Source: Monarcha castaneiventris obscurior
Lineage: Eukaryota > Chordata > Aves > Passeriformes > Monarchidae
Direction: 5' to 3'
Assembly (NCBI GenBank): GCA_026261815.1
Contig: JAMPIT010000541.1
Coordinates: forward strand, 558,001 to 622,000
Length of the DNA: 64,000 bases
Shown here: positions 1-9,242 of the stretch, one piece after another
Position numbering within the stretch: the stretch's first letter is position 1
Layout of the letters: each line of letters begins with the position of its first letter
Notes under the pieces: generated by a model
The model's input: only the letters and a program-made list of their open reading frames with translations
Databases searched by the model: none
Told to the model about the DNA's origin: nothing
Made by a program: the position numbers and the translations under genes

Positions 1-981
1 AGCACTGAAATACTTTTTTGCTGTGAACCCATCTTTTCAAGTCCTCAGTCAGTGTCCTGGAAGGAAAAAGCTCCATCCTAACATGGTTAAGGCATGCCAT
101 GCTAAAATCTTATAGCTGCAGGCAGAATTAAGAGCAGTGACTGTTTCACTACACTTTTATCAGATGAAAAACTTATCTGAATACCTTTAATATTTTGGAA
201 CTTTCAGTGCCACTGGGACTTTAAAGACAAACATAAATCATGCCCTCCTAGCACAGGTGTGGTCCCTTTCTCCCTGCTGTGTCTGCTTGATGCCTCCTCA
301 GAATATCCTACTCTGCAATAGCAGAGATTTTTTAGTAGGAGCTGTGACTGTAGTTCAGTGTGCAGGAATCTGTCTGAGAACTCCTGCATTGGAGCTGCCT
401 GTGTTAAAAAAAAAATTCCTGACCTTCCCATCTCACTGCTGCCTACGGATTGCAGCAGCCATGGAGACCTGAGCCACTGCTGCAGGCACTTGGTGAGTTA
501 TTGCCTGTGTCAGTCCCTCAGTGAGAGGGAGAAATTTTGGGAGAGGAGAGGCAAAAGCTCCTGTAGAGCAGCCAAACCTCTTGCAACCCCATGAGAGAGG
601 ATAAAGGAGAGCAGTCCGGCTCCAGGGTTACTGGGGAATTGCTGAAAGAGAAAAAGCATTTGAGACCTTTCTTTTTGCTAGGTGCATTTGTAGCTGTGAG
701 AAATTGGGAGGCCTGTTGAATGGTGTAATCAGATAGCAGAGAGGAGACCCATCTGAGCCTGTCAGGGCTCAAATATCAGTTCTGAGAATAAAAATCCTGT
801 TCTCAGAATAAAAATCCTCCCTTGGAAAGTGCAGTTATTTTTCCCTCTGGCATTTCCCTGTTTTTCCTGGCCAGTGCCTTCAGTTTTATGCTGAAACAAG
901 TCTTGAAACCTCGGTTCATCACCGGGCACTTTGCTTTTGAACAGAATAAACTTGTAATCTCTGTTTATGCCCTCAAATTAG
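1..981. other. CD59 5' flank or 5' intron, no coding gene seen
   Basis: No ORF here looks like a conserved protein. The stretch ends at a plausible splice acceptor (AG at 980-981) just ahead of the CD59 start codon, so it is probably the end of a CD59 5' intron with the promoter outside the window. A 20-bp tandem duplication (TCTSAGAATAAAAATCCT-like) sits at about 781-820. A possible donor (GGTGAGTT) near 492 could end an upstream non-coding exon, but this is not established. Confidence 0.5.
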
Positions 982-990
982 GGAAGAAGC

Positions 991-1054
991 ATGACCAAGA
1001 TGAACTGCGTCCTGCTGACTGTCTGCATTGTTCTGATTGCTTTTTGTGGCTCTG
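991..1054 (+). CDS. CD59: CD59 coding exon 1 (signal peptide)
   Basis: Encodes residues 1-21 (MTKMNCVLLTVCIVLIAFCGS) plus the first base of codon 22. The donor is GTGAGT at 1055. The exon probably begins at 982, after an AG at 980-981, leaving 9 nt of 5' UTR in it. Confidence 0.85.
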
Positions 1055-3583
1055 GTGAGTAGAAGAGAGGGACTTTGTGGTTTGATGTTATGACAGGGGC
1101 TGAGAAAATCATGGAAAAAAATGCCAGAGGGAGGAAAAACAGCGAGAAAGGCCTGGATTATTTAATAGCACTGTGGGGAATGTCAGTAACCATTGAAGCA
1201 GGGCTTCGGGTTTCTGTTCTGATTGTCTTGGGTCAGGAGAGAATCGGGGGCAGGATGTGGTGCTGCTTAACACAGCAAAAAACTGGTGTTTTGCTGCTAG
1301 AAAATGGGATTTCTCTTGTGTGAATTGGAAACCAGTAGTATGAGAGGGAAAGGAGATGGAATTTAAAAGAAGGATGGAATAAAACTCAGCAGCAAGTGTC
1401 TGTCATTGCCTGGAACAGGCAGTCTTCAAGAGCAGATAAAAGGAGCAAACATTTAATATCTTGTTCTGCAGGCACATAATGGTAAGTGTTTTTAACAGTG
1501 ACATAAATACCTGCTTCAAGATGTGCCTTTCAAAATTGCCAGCCTCAATTGGTGCACTGACATAATCTTGTCAGTTTAAACAGAACTCTTGGGTTTCACA
1601 ATTTTAGCTGAAGTCTTGAGCTTAATAACCAGGCATCTGTCTTGTGACAATTAGATGCAGATAATAGTTCTTCTTTTTTTTTGTGGGTTTTTTTTTTCTT
1701 TTCCTCTTTAATGCTGCTGCTGCTGCCTCAGTAGTTTATTATTCAGTAAAGAGAAACCCTTGTTGTTTTAGGTAATACCTTAAGATGTTACCACTGTGAC
1801 AACAGCCCTTCCGTGTGCAGGACCAACAGCACCTGCTTAACGACTGAAGACAGTTGCTTGCAGATTAAATTTGGTATGTACAGTGTCCCACAGACCTAAA
1901 ATAAACCCACTAGGATCAGCTTTCATTGCCTGGACACCTCTAATCTGGCCCTAGCATGCATTTGTCAGCCTCACTCAAAAGGAGCTTGCAAATACTTTTG
2001 AAGGTCACATATCCTTATATCCTTATATCCTTATATCCATATATGCTCATATCCAAGCAATAATGGAATGGTTTAGATAGGTGAGTTGTGGTTGTACAAG
2101 CACATAGATACAAGGTACATAGATACCTGTATATCCAGGTTTGAAAAAATGCACAAACAAACAAACAAAAGCCTACCCAAAGGAGCTGGAAAAAAATAAA
2201 GACAGCGTTGACTTTTAAAATACAATTTGTTACTCTTTAAAAGCAGATAAAGGATGTGAGCTCACAATATAAACCTGCAGGTGAACGGTTCAGTCATCTA
2301 TGAATTCACGCTATTAAAGTAAATTCTCTTTTCCTGAGGGTGAAGTGATCTGTGTTTTAGGAGGGACATCTTTAACTAGATCAGGTTGCTCAGAGTCTGG
2401 CCTTGCATGTTTCCAGGGATGGGGCATCCAGCACCCCTCTGGACAAACTGTGCCAGTGTTTTTCCACCCTTTTCTGCTATTCAGGCTCTGTCTTCTGCAC
2501 TTTCTTCACTGAAAGTCTTGCTGGCCCAGGCTGCTCAGGGCAGTGCTGGAGTCCCCATCCCTGGAGGGATTTAAAAGCTGTGGCTCCTGGGGACATGGGT
2601 TAGTGGAGGGCTGGGCAGTGCTGGGTTAAAGGTTGGACCTGACAGTCTCAGAGGTCTTGTTCAGCCTAAATGATTCTGAGTGCAGGCTGAGCTGGCTGGT
2701 GGTGCCAGGTATCACTCAGGCTCCACCCTGTATCTCCCAGTGGGTCATTTGGACTGGATTGGGTGCACACTCCTGAATTCCTAGTGAAAGTGAATTTGGA
2801 AACTTCTGAACACTTGCACTTGAAAAAGCAAGTACGTGGCTGTGGCAAAACCAAAACTATAGGGCTGATGCCAGGGGCACAAATGGCCCATGAGCCATTT
2901 GGCCACACAAGACTTAACCAAAAAGTGTCCCTTCTGGGGAGGGGGAGGGGCCAAGCCCAGTGATTGCCCCTGAAAGTTCATGTCACATTCTCATTGCCAG
3001 TTTGGTACAAAACCGGGGGTACATGTCATACCTTACCAGCCACTCCTGTGCAGCGTGCTGTGGGTGGGACTGTGGTCAGACTTCTGCTCTTTGTACAGAG
3101 TATTTCTTGGTAGGAGGCTTGTGCTGGGTTTGTACAGCACATTTCCAGGTGTGGGGTCAGACCACGCAGCTTCCCTCCACTGCCCCACGATGCCATGGCA
3201 ACACAGACCACAAGGCCTCCATCCAATTCCTGTGTTTACACCATGGGCCCTGTCACAGATTGAGCTTTGCCTTCTCCTCACTGTTTTATTCCTCTAACAG
3301 TGGCAGTCTAAGCAGTGCTTCTCTCTCCGTACCAAAAATAGTGTTACTGTCAATACTCCCTTAATCTGTTTAATTTTTTTGTTCCATAGGTAAATTGAGA
3401 ACTTTCTCCTGCTGGAAGGCATCCCAGTGCAGTGTGAATGAAATTGCTGATTTCTTCCAGTTGGATAATTTTGATTACTTTTGCTGCCAACATGACCTGT
3501 GCAATGAGAGTGCAATTACTGGGGTTAACAAAGCAGCCTTCAGTATTGCTTCTGTAATGGCCGTGTTATGGATGCTCCTGTAA
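991..3583 (+). CDS. CD59: CD59 glycoprotein (GPI-anchored complement MAC inhibitor), 3 coding exons
   Basis: Joined exons 991-1054, 1772-1873 and 3390-3583 give a 119-residue protein; both introns are phase 1, as usual in the Ly6/uPAR family. Residues 1 to about 22 are a hydrophobic signal peptide. The mature part starts near LRCYHC and carries ten cysteines in the three-finger pattern (CYHC, SVC, STC, DSC, FSCW, SQC, FCC, DLCN). The tryptophan after the sixth cysteine and the terminal CC...DLCN block are hallmarks of CD59. After CNES comes a spacer and a hydrophobic tail (FSIASVMAVLWMLL) that should be replaced by a GPI anchor, with the omega site probably at the N/S of CNES. Known family role: at the cell surface it binds C8 and C9 and blocks pore assembly. 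The ATG at 991 has A at -3; a second in-frame Met lies at codon 4. Another Ly6 member is possible but the match to CD59 is good along its length. Confidence 0.93.
1055..1771 (+). other. CD59: CD59 intron (phase 1)
   Basis: 717-bp intron with GT-AG ends and a T-rich stretch near 1672-1710. No other feature seen. Confidence 0.85.
1772..1873 (+). CDS. CD59: CD59 coding exon 2 (first finger of the Ly6 domain)
   Basis: Acceptor TTTTAG at 1771, donor GTATGT at 1874, phase 1 on both sides. Encodes the segment from GNTLRCYHC to LQIKF with five of the ten cysteines. It contains an N-x-S/T sequon (NST in RTNSTC). Confidence 0.88.
2360..2523 (-). mobile_element. CR1 LINE 3' fragment, reverse orientation
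   Basis: Reading the + strand shows the antisense of the CR1 3' region: a GGGACATCT...CTAGATCAGGTTGCTCAGAG block, then TTTCCAGGGATGGGGCATCCA and a cysteine-free tail. Typical old, 5'-truncated avian CR1. The inner boundary is approximate. Confidence 0.7.
2524..2682 (+). mobile_element. CR1 LINE 3' fragment, forward orientation
   Basis: Forward CR1 3' end: CTGCTCAGGGCAG, CCCATCCCTGGAGGGATTTAA, GGTTGGACCTGACAGTCTCA, then AATGATTCTG at the terminus. It directly abuts the reverse-oriented copy, so the two overlap in consensus position and face each other. Confidence 0.75.
3390..3583 (+). CDS. CD59: CD59 coding exon 3 (rest of Ly6 domain and GPI signal)
   Basis: Acceptor TCCATAG ends at 3389; the stop TAA is 3581-3583. 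Encodes KLRTFSCWKASQC through FCCQHDLCNES and the hydrophobic GPI-attachment tail. It supplies the five remaining cysteines. Confidence 0.9.
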
Positions 3584-4237
3584 TAATCCTGATTTGTAAG
3601 CTGTCCTTTCAAGATGAAATTACACAAAACCATTAACTCTTTTCTATATTGCATATTTTCAGCTCCTGTCCGTAGGCAGAAACATTCCCTTGTAATTTTG
3701 TTTCCCAAGGTTCTGTCTGTTAAGTCACTGTCTCCATTCATGGGAAGGAGATGTGCATTGTTATCAGTTATGGGGTGTTTTGTTCTGTCCCCATGTTCAT
3801 GGGGAAGATAAGCTCTTGTGAAGTCATTGTGGAGAAACTGGGCAAACTGCAGTGGGTGATGTGAAGGAGAAGGAACATTACAGCTTTTCTGCTGGGAACT
3901 GTCATTTTTTTACCGTCCCATAAACTGTCATGATTGTTGGTTGGCATTTCTGTGGGTTTTGATTTGTTTTGCTTTGGATCCTCCTTGTCACAGACCAAGC
4001 AGTGGATTTGCCCTCAACACAAGACGTGTTGGATCATAAGTGTACTTTGCTGCAGTCTTTGTGATGAATATTGAAATACTCAGTTTCAAGTCATGTAAAC
4101 ACTTTGTTCCCATCACTGTACCTTTTTTTATTTTTTACAAGCCAATGATATAACCTTGTCAAGTGCTGTTATTTTGGGAGAAAGCATCCACATGTCTTAA
4201 ACCAAAACCAAAATACTGCTGTAAGTGAGAAACACTT

Positions 4238-4242
<5 letters not shown>

Positions 4243-4301
<59 letters not shown>
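4243..4301. repeat. (AT)n microsatellite
   Basis: About 29 uninterrupted AT dinucleotides, in the predicted CD59 3' UTR. Likely length-polymorphic. Confidence 0.97.
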
Positions 4302-4303
<2 letters not shown>

Positions 4304-4616
4304 CTGTGAGCATGTAGACAACATGTGATAGCTTCTTTTTTTATTTTCCTCATACATTATCCATGCCTAGGATTTTAAGTGAGCATGTGCTTTGCACTGA
4401 GTATTTATTGGTATACTGAAAATCGATTATAAAATGCTAAGGAGTTGAAATGGCACATGTAGGTTACCTCCCCACCTAGTTAGCTTTTGGGTTTTGTTGA
4501 AAACAGCGATGTGTAAACTTAACCCTCCAAGCTTCCACCTAAGAGTATTAAAATCTTGCAGAACTTTCTTTCCATAATTGCCAATGCACAGTATAGGTGT
4601 GTATTTATATAGCATG

Positions 4617-4622
4617 AATAAA
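4617..4622 (+). terminator. CD59: Proximal polyadenylation hexamer of CD59
   Basis: AATAAA about 1.03 kb after the CD59 stop. There is GT-rich sequence near 4638-4655. Use of this site would exclude the 9-bp minisatellite. Confidence 0.5.
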
Positions 4623-4853
4623 ACCTGCTCAGTCTGGAGGTGGGAGAGGTCTGGAGCTCAAATACTGAAATGCTTTTGTTGCTCTGCTCTGTGGTGGGAG
4701 CCAGACCTTGGGACGTCTCTGGTACGTGGGGACCCTCTCAGTCAGGTGGGATGCCAAATCCTCTTTCTCTTCTGGAGCTGCTGGCATATCCCTGCCAGAG
4801 TTGTGTCCATTGCCAATGGGATATCCTCTTCCTGAGGACCCTCACTTGTGCTC

Positions 4854-4898
4854 GTGACACCAGTGACACCAGTGACACCAGTGACACCAGTGACACCA
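4854..4898. repeat. 9-bp minisatellite, 5 copies
   Basis: Five perfect tandem copies of GTGACACCA, then a degenerate GTCACAGCA. Located in the predicted CD59 3' UTR. Period 9 makes the forward frame read as a T-S-D repeat, which explains a spurious ORF. Confidence 0.95.
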
Positions 4899-5032
4899 GT
4901 CACAGCAAGGGTGTTGTTCCAAATCCCCGATGTGTTCCGCAGTGTCCCTTTTGGTTGAGCTTCTTGTAGCTATGAAAGTGTCCTGGGATCTCTCCCATCA
5001 CTCAAAATATGGAAGTCGTCCTGTCTTTGATT

Positions 5033-5038
5033 AATAAA
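5033..5038 (+). terminator. CD59: Distal polyadenylation hexamer of CD59
   Basis: AATAAA followed by an A-rich run and, from about 20 nt downstream, GGGGTGCGTGTGGTG, a good GU-rich downstream element. It is the best candidate for the main CD59 3' end. Confidence 0.65.
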
Positions 5039-5055
5039 AATGTCAAAAAAGAAAA

Positions 5056-8000
5056 ATGGGGTGCGTGTGGTGATTTATTGGTATTTACAGCTGGATAGAA
5101 CTCCAGTTGTTTCCATGGGAGGTGCATCCATGCTTCCCATCCAGAGACTCAGCAAGTTCCAAGCAGACTTCTCTCCTTCCATATTTTTATTTCCCACCTG
5201 ATTAAAAACAGACACTGGAAGACAGTAATTTCTGCACAATGACTTTTTCCACTGCTGCAGCACCATTTGTCAAACTCAGGCTCGTTTCAGGTGAAAAAGT
5301 ATTAAAGCACTGACTCAATATAAATTGGGGGAAGGGTTGTTAGCAGAGAGGTATCTTTTGTTGGACAAGATGATAGATTCCTTATGCTTAAATCATCCTG
5401 ATGGCAGCATTTTTTCTCTATTATATTGTCAATGTCTCTTTTTTGATGGTGGCACTTTTAAACTCGTTTTATTGCTGTATGGCTTGCATATATAAAATAT
5501 TCTCCTTTTTTGATAAGTGCAAAAAGGAGCTCTGTATTTTGTGTGTCTAATTTTCAAGCAATCATTTTTACAATTTCTTTTTTGATAGCCTTGAACACTT
5601 TGTCTCATTTATCATAGTTTTTTGTTTCTCTTCTAGAAGCAGCCTAAGCAACAAGTCCTTGTGTTTAAAATGTGTTGCATTCTTTTTGTAAAGATCAACC
5701 AGAACATGGTTTAATTCCTGTGAGGTTTGCATTTTCTGAGTCTGGCTGTGCTGACTGCTGAGCCCTCTCCTGCAGATTGTTCAACAGTGCCTGCTCCTTG
5801 AATTTTGGCACTTCTCCCCCTGCTGCTGCAGTGTTGTGCCCAGATTCGCTCAAAGAGGACCAGTAAAACCAAGACAGCCATTAAAACCTTGGCTCAAATA
5901 TTAAAGTATTAAAATCTGTTCAACTCTGAGTCCACCAGGATCCCCAAATCCTCTGCAAAGCTGTTTTCCCCCTGGTCAGCCCCCAGCCTGTGCTGGTGCC
6001 TGGGGTGATTCCCAGCCTTTCGGGTGGGTGTCACAAAGTGGTGCCTGAAACCCAGGGACTCCTAACTTTTGGCCACCCTCAGTAAGAATATCAGCCAGAT
6101 ACTTTGTGTGGTTTAGCTGTGTCCTGTAAGACCCAGGATAATGCAAGATAAACTCGGGGTGAGCGGCTGTGCCACTGTGCAAAGGTGTCTGTTGCCCTCT
6201 GCAGTGAGTGCTGGGTAACTTGCTGCTGTTGCCGGTGTTGTTTTGGTTTTCTTTTGTAATTATCCGAGTGGTTTGCTCTGTTCTGAGTAAGTGGCATGAC
6301 TAAAACCTCCCCCTTTGAGTGTGCTTTTTATGCCAATACACATCATTCACGTACTAATGGCCATCTGATCATCCAAGAATCTCCTTCCCTACATCCACTT
6401 CCCAGTTGCTCTCATAACCAGCAGTCTCTTTTTTGGGGGCGGGACACAAAGTTATATAGGAACAAGAAGGACAAGGTAACAAATGGAAGCTGCAGCAACA
6501 GCAGGAATTCATTCCTGTGATCTGTTTTGACCATTAATTCCTCCTCCAAGTCCTCATTGTGGTGACCAGGTGTCCTTTGACTTGAACTTGGCCATGGAGA
6601 GACCTTGGAAGCCTCCTGAAACTGGTAGGAATGTGGGGCTGATGTACCTGGTTGAGAGGAATTTGACTTTATCGTGTGTGAAATCCTCCTCTAGTTTTGC
6701 CATCCCTCATCAAAGATGAGGTGGGATGTCTCCGTGTTATTTCAGGATGCAGGAAATTGTGAAAGGAAGCAGATGCACGGGGAAAAGCAGACAGGCAGAG
6801 CAAGCAATTTCCTCCCACTGCTTTTTGGCGTGAGAGGAGTGGGGAGGCTGACCAGTGAGCACCTTTATTCTGTGAAAAGGAGTTGCTAAAATAATAGAAC
6901 AGTCCCAGCAGAGAGCTGCACGTTAAGTAACTCGCTGTTGCACTAACTGGGGCATCTGGATACTGCTGTCATACAAATATTTAATGCATTTAACAGCAGC
7001 AGCATTCCTCCAGCTGGAAGAGAGTTTAAGGTGTCTGAATCTCTGTGTGTCTCCAAGGGCTTGGATCTCCCTGGTAAATACAGTCAGTCCTAAGCTGGCA
7101 TCACAGCAGGGGAGTTTGGCTATGCCTAAACATCTGAGAAAACGTTGTCGGTGAGATCCCCAAGTTTACTGAGGCAGAAACGAGCACACTGCACTTTCTG
7201 ACTCCACACAAGGTGAATATTGCACTAACAGGACAGTGCTAACACCATTCCACATTTTGGAGAGGGAGAAGGGGGCAGTTGATAGGCTGTGAGATCCCCA
7301 AAAGAAGTACGTTGTCATCTCCACTCCCGTCTTTCCTAGAATAATTTATACATTGGGATAAAATGAAGACCTGAGGATGATATTAATTTTATGGGTGTGA
7401 CAATTTACAGGGAAAACTGTCCTGGAGCCTAGGAAAGGGCGAATTAAAAATGCTTTTGGTTTATTCCTCCTAATGGAATGAATTAAAAAAAAAAAAGTGT
7501 TTGAAGCAAAGTTCCCCTCCCAAATAATGAAATCTCTGCATGTGATCCAGTGTTGGTTCTATTTAAGGGATAAGGAGTCTTGAATGGATTTTAGATGCTT
7601 CTGGATCCATCCCCTGGCACCTTGTGAGTCCAGCTGAGTTATTCACGGCACAGTAGCGCTGTTCAGGAATGACAACTTCACCATTCCTCACTGCACAGGG
7701 CTGGTTTGATGACTGATACAATTTACACCAGCCCCTTACACCATTTTGGTGGATAAGGGTGAGACTGAAGCACGTGCACTCCCCATGTTCTCCTCTCTCA
7801 CAGGTGTTCGGAGACGCTGCTGTGGGGCAGGTTTGGAGAAAGGCTACGGAGACACTGCAGGATGGGGATAAAATCACAAGGGTTACAGGTTGAGTAGATC
7901 AATGTTGTGGTGAGATTCACTATGGAAATTCTTCTGGAGACTGCTACAAACCACAAAAACCTTTTTCTCCACAGGATTCCCCAAGGAGCGCTCTGCGCCT

Positions 8001-8799
8001 CACTCAAGCCCACAGTGCTGGAGTTCATTCCACGCTCAGATTCCTATTTCCAGAGATGCTGAAGTCTTCCAGGGAACTTCAGGCATCCATCATCACCAGC
8101 TGTCATGTTACTAAGTGGTCAAGGCTTGGGTGAGAACACGCACTGCTCAGTGTCATCGTTTAGCTTGCATCTGAAATGAACGATGATACGAGTGTTGCAC
8201 CAGGAAAAGATTAAAGTGATTAAAATGACAGCCTCATCTTGAAATCTAATGACTTTTAAAGTCTGATGGGTTTCTTCCTTCCTGCTCCCAGTCATGGTAA
8301 TGCTGTAGGCTCCTGTGAATCGAGGTATATTCTCTGTTCCGTGGGGATAAAGGGATGCTTGTCTGGGGAATGGTGGGGCTGTAGCCCAGAATCCAGTGCC
8401 AGGTGTCTCTAGAAAGCTGCAGTTTGCACACAGATAAAATGACTATCTGAAAGATTACAGAAGGCAAAAAGAGAAAGCTGCTGCTGTCAGATACAAGGCA
8501 CAGCTTCCTTTTGCACTTTTTATGTTTTACCCTATAGCAAGCTGGAGATAGTTCTCTTTTATTCTGCTCAGAAAAAGGATTTTCAGTGCACTCCTCTCCC
8601 TGAAAGTGAGATCAATATAACTATTGTTATGAAAATTCCCCTTCCTGATAATACAGCAGCCAGTTTTTCTAGTATGGAAGTGTTTTCATTTGTATATATC
8701 CCTCAATTACATTATACACTGCAATGTACTGAGGTGGTGGAATTTTACTGGAGACTTTGGCATTGCTCACGTGTAACTATAACAAACTGAAGGAGAGTC
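5056..8799. other. CD59 to giantin-like intergenic DNA
   Basis: No gene recognised. ORFs up to about 104 codons occur but have no conserved motif and no splice logic. Composition is ordinary and no repeat family is recognisable until the CR1 fragment at about 8800. Confidence 0.6.
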
Positions 8800-8925
8800 T
8801 AACCTGGAACGAAGGGCTTTGCTTTGGGGTAATGACTTTAAATTGAAGGAGAGTGAGTTTAGGGTAGGCATTAGGAAGAAATTCCCTCCCGTGAGGGTGG
8901 TGGTGAGGCACTGGCACAGGTGAGC
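8800..8925 (+). mobile_element. CR1 LINE fragment
   Basis: Forward CR1 block: GGGTAATGACTTTAAATTGA, GCATTAGGAAGAAATTCCCT, GTGAGGGTGGTGGTGAGGCA and CTGGCACAGG. The match stops after CAGG, so both ends are truncated. It lies about 100 bp upstream of the CpG island. Confidence 0.8.
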
Positions 8926-9059
8926 AGTTAATAAATACGTGCTAGTGTGTAGGGAGACATACATCTGGCTTGGAGGTCCCTGCTTCCTCACGGAAAAACG
9001 GGAAAAAACTTGAGGAATACCTGAGGAATAGCGGGACACCCACAGGCCCCCGCGCCGGA

Positions 9060-9242
9060 GCCCCGTGAGGGAGGCGGGCGGTCCTCCGCGCCGCCAGGGG
9101 GCGCTGCGGGCGGGGGCGGGGCCGCTCCGGGCGGGCGCGGCCGAGGCTGCGGGGCCGCAGAGGCGGCGGCGACGGGGCCGCGTCGGGGCTGAGGGGGCTC
9201 GGCGGGCTCGGGGGCCGCGGCCGCCCCTCCGCCGCCCCGCAG
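9060..9242 (+). other. GOLGB1: Non-coding exon 1 of the giantin-like gene (3' end well defined)
   Basis: A strong donor, CGCAG|GTGAGTG, ends an exon at 9242 within the CpG island. The next acceptor with a usable start codon is at 11634. The transcription start is not visible, so the 5' limit is a guess. Confidence 0.6.
9091..9105 (+). promoter_or_regulatory. CTCF-like binding motif
   Basis: CCGCCAGGGGGCGCT matches the CTCF core consensus (CCRSYAGRKGGCRSY) at essentially every position. It sits inside the CpG island at the presumed first exon. Occupancy cannot be judged from sequence. Confidence 0.6.

Larger units (their letters stand above)
1874..3389 (+). other. CD59: CD59 intron (phase 1) holding two opposed CR1 fragments
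   Basis: 1,516-bp intron. It contains a short degenerate ATCCTTAT tandem at about 2008-2055, an AAAC run at about 2153-2169, and the CR1 pair described separately at about 2360-2680. ORFs at 2960-3364 and nearby have no protein-like features. Confidence 0.8.
3584..5055 (+). other. CD59: CD59 3' untranslated region
   Basis: No coding feature follows the CD59 stop. The stretch holds an (AT)n tract at 4243-4301, a 9-bp minisatellite at 4854-4898, and AATAAA hexamers at 4617 and 5033. The second hexamer is followed by a GTGCGTGTGGTG stretch of the sort that marks a cleavage site, so the mature end is probably near 5,050. Confidence 0.65.

Noticed and set aside
2960..3364. 134-codon ORF in the second CD59 intron
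   Set aside because: It lies in an intron directly upstream of the real acceptor, has no motif and ends just before exon 3.
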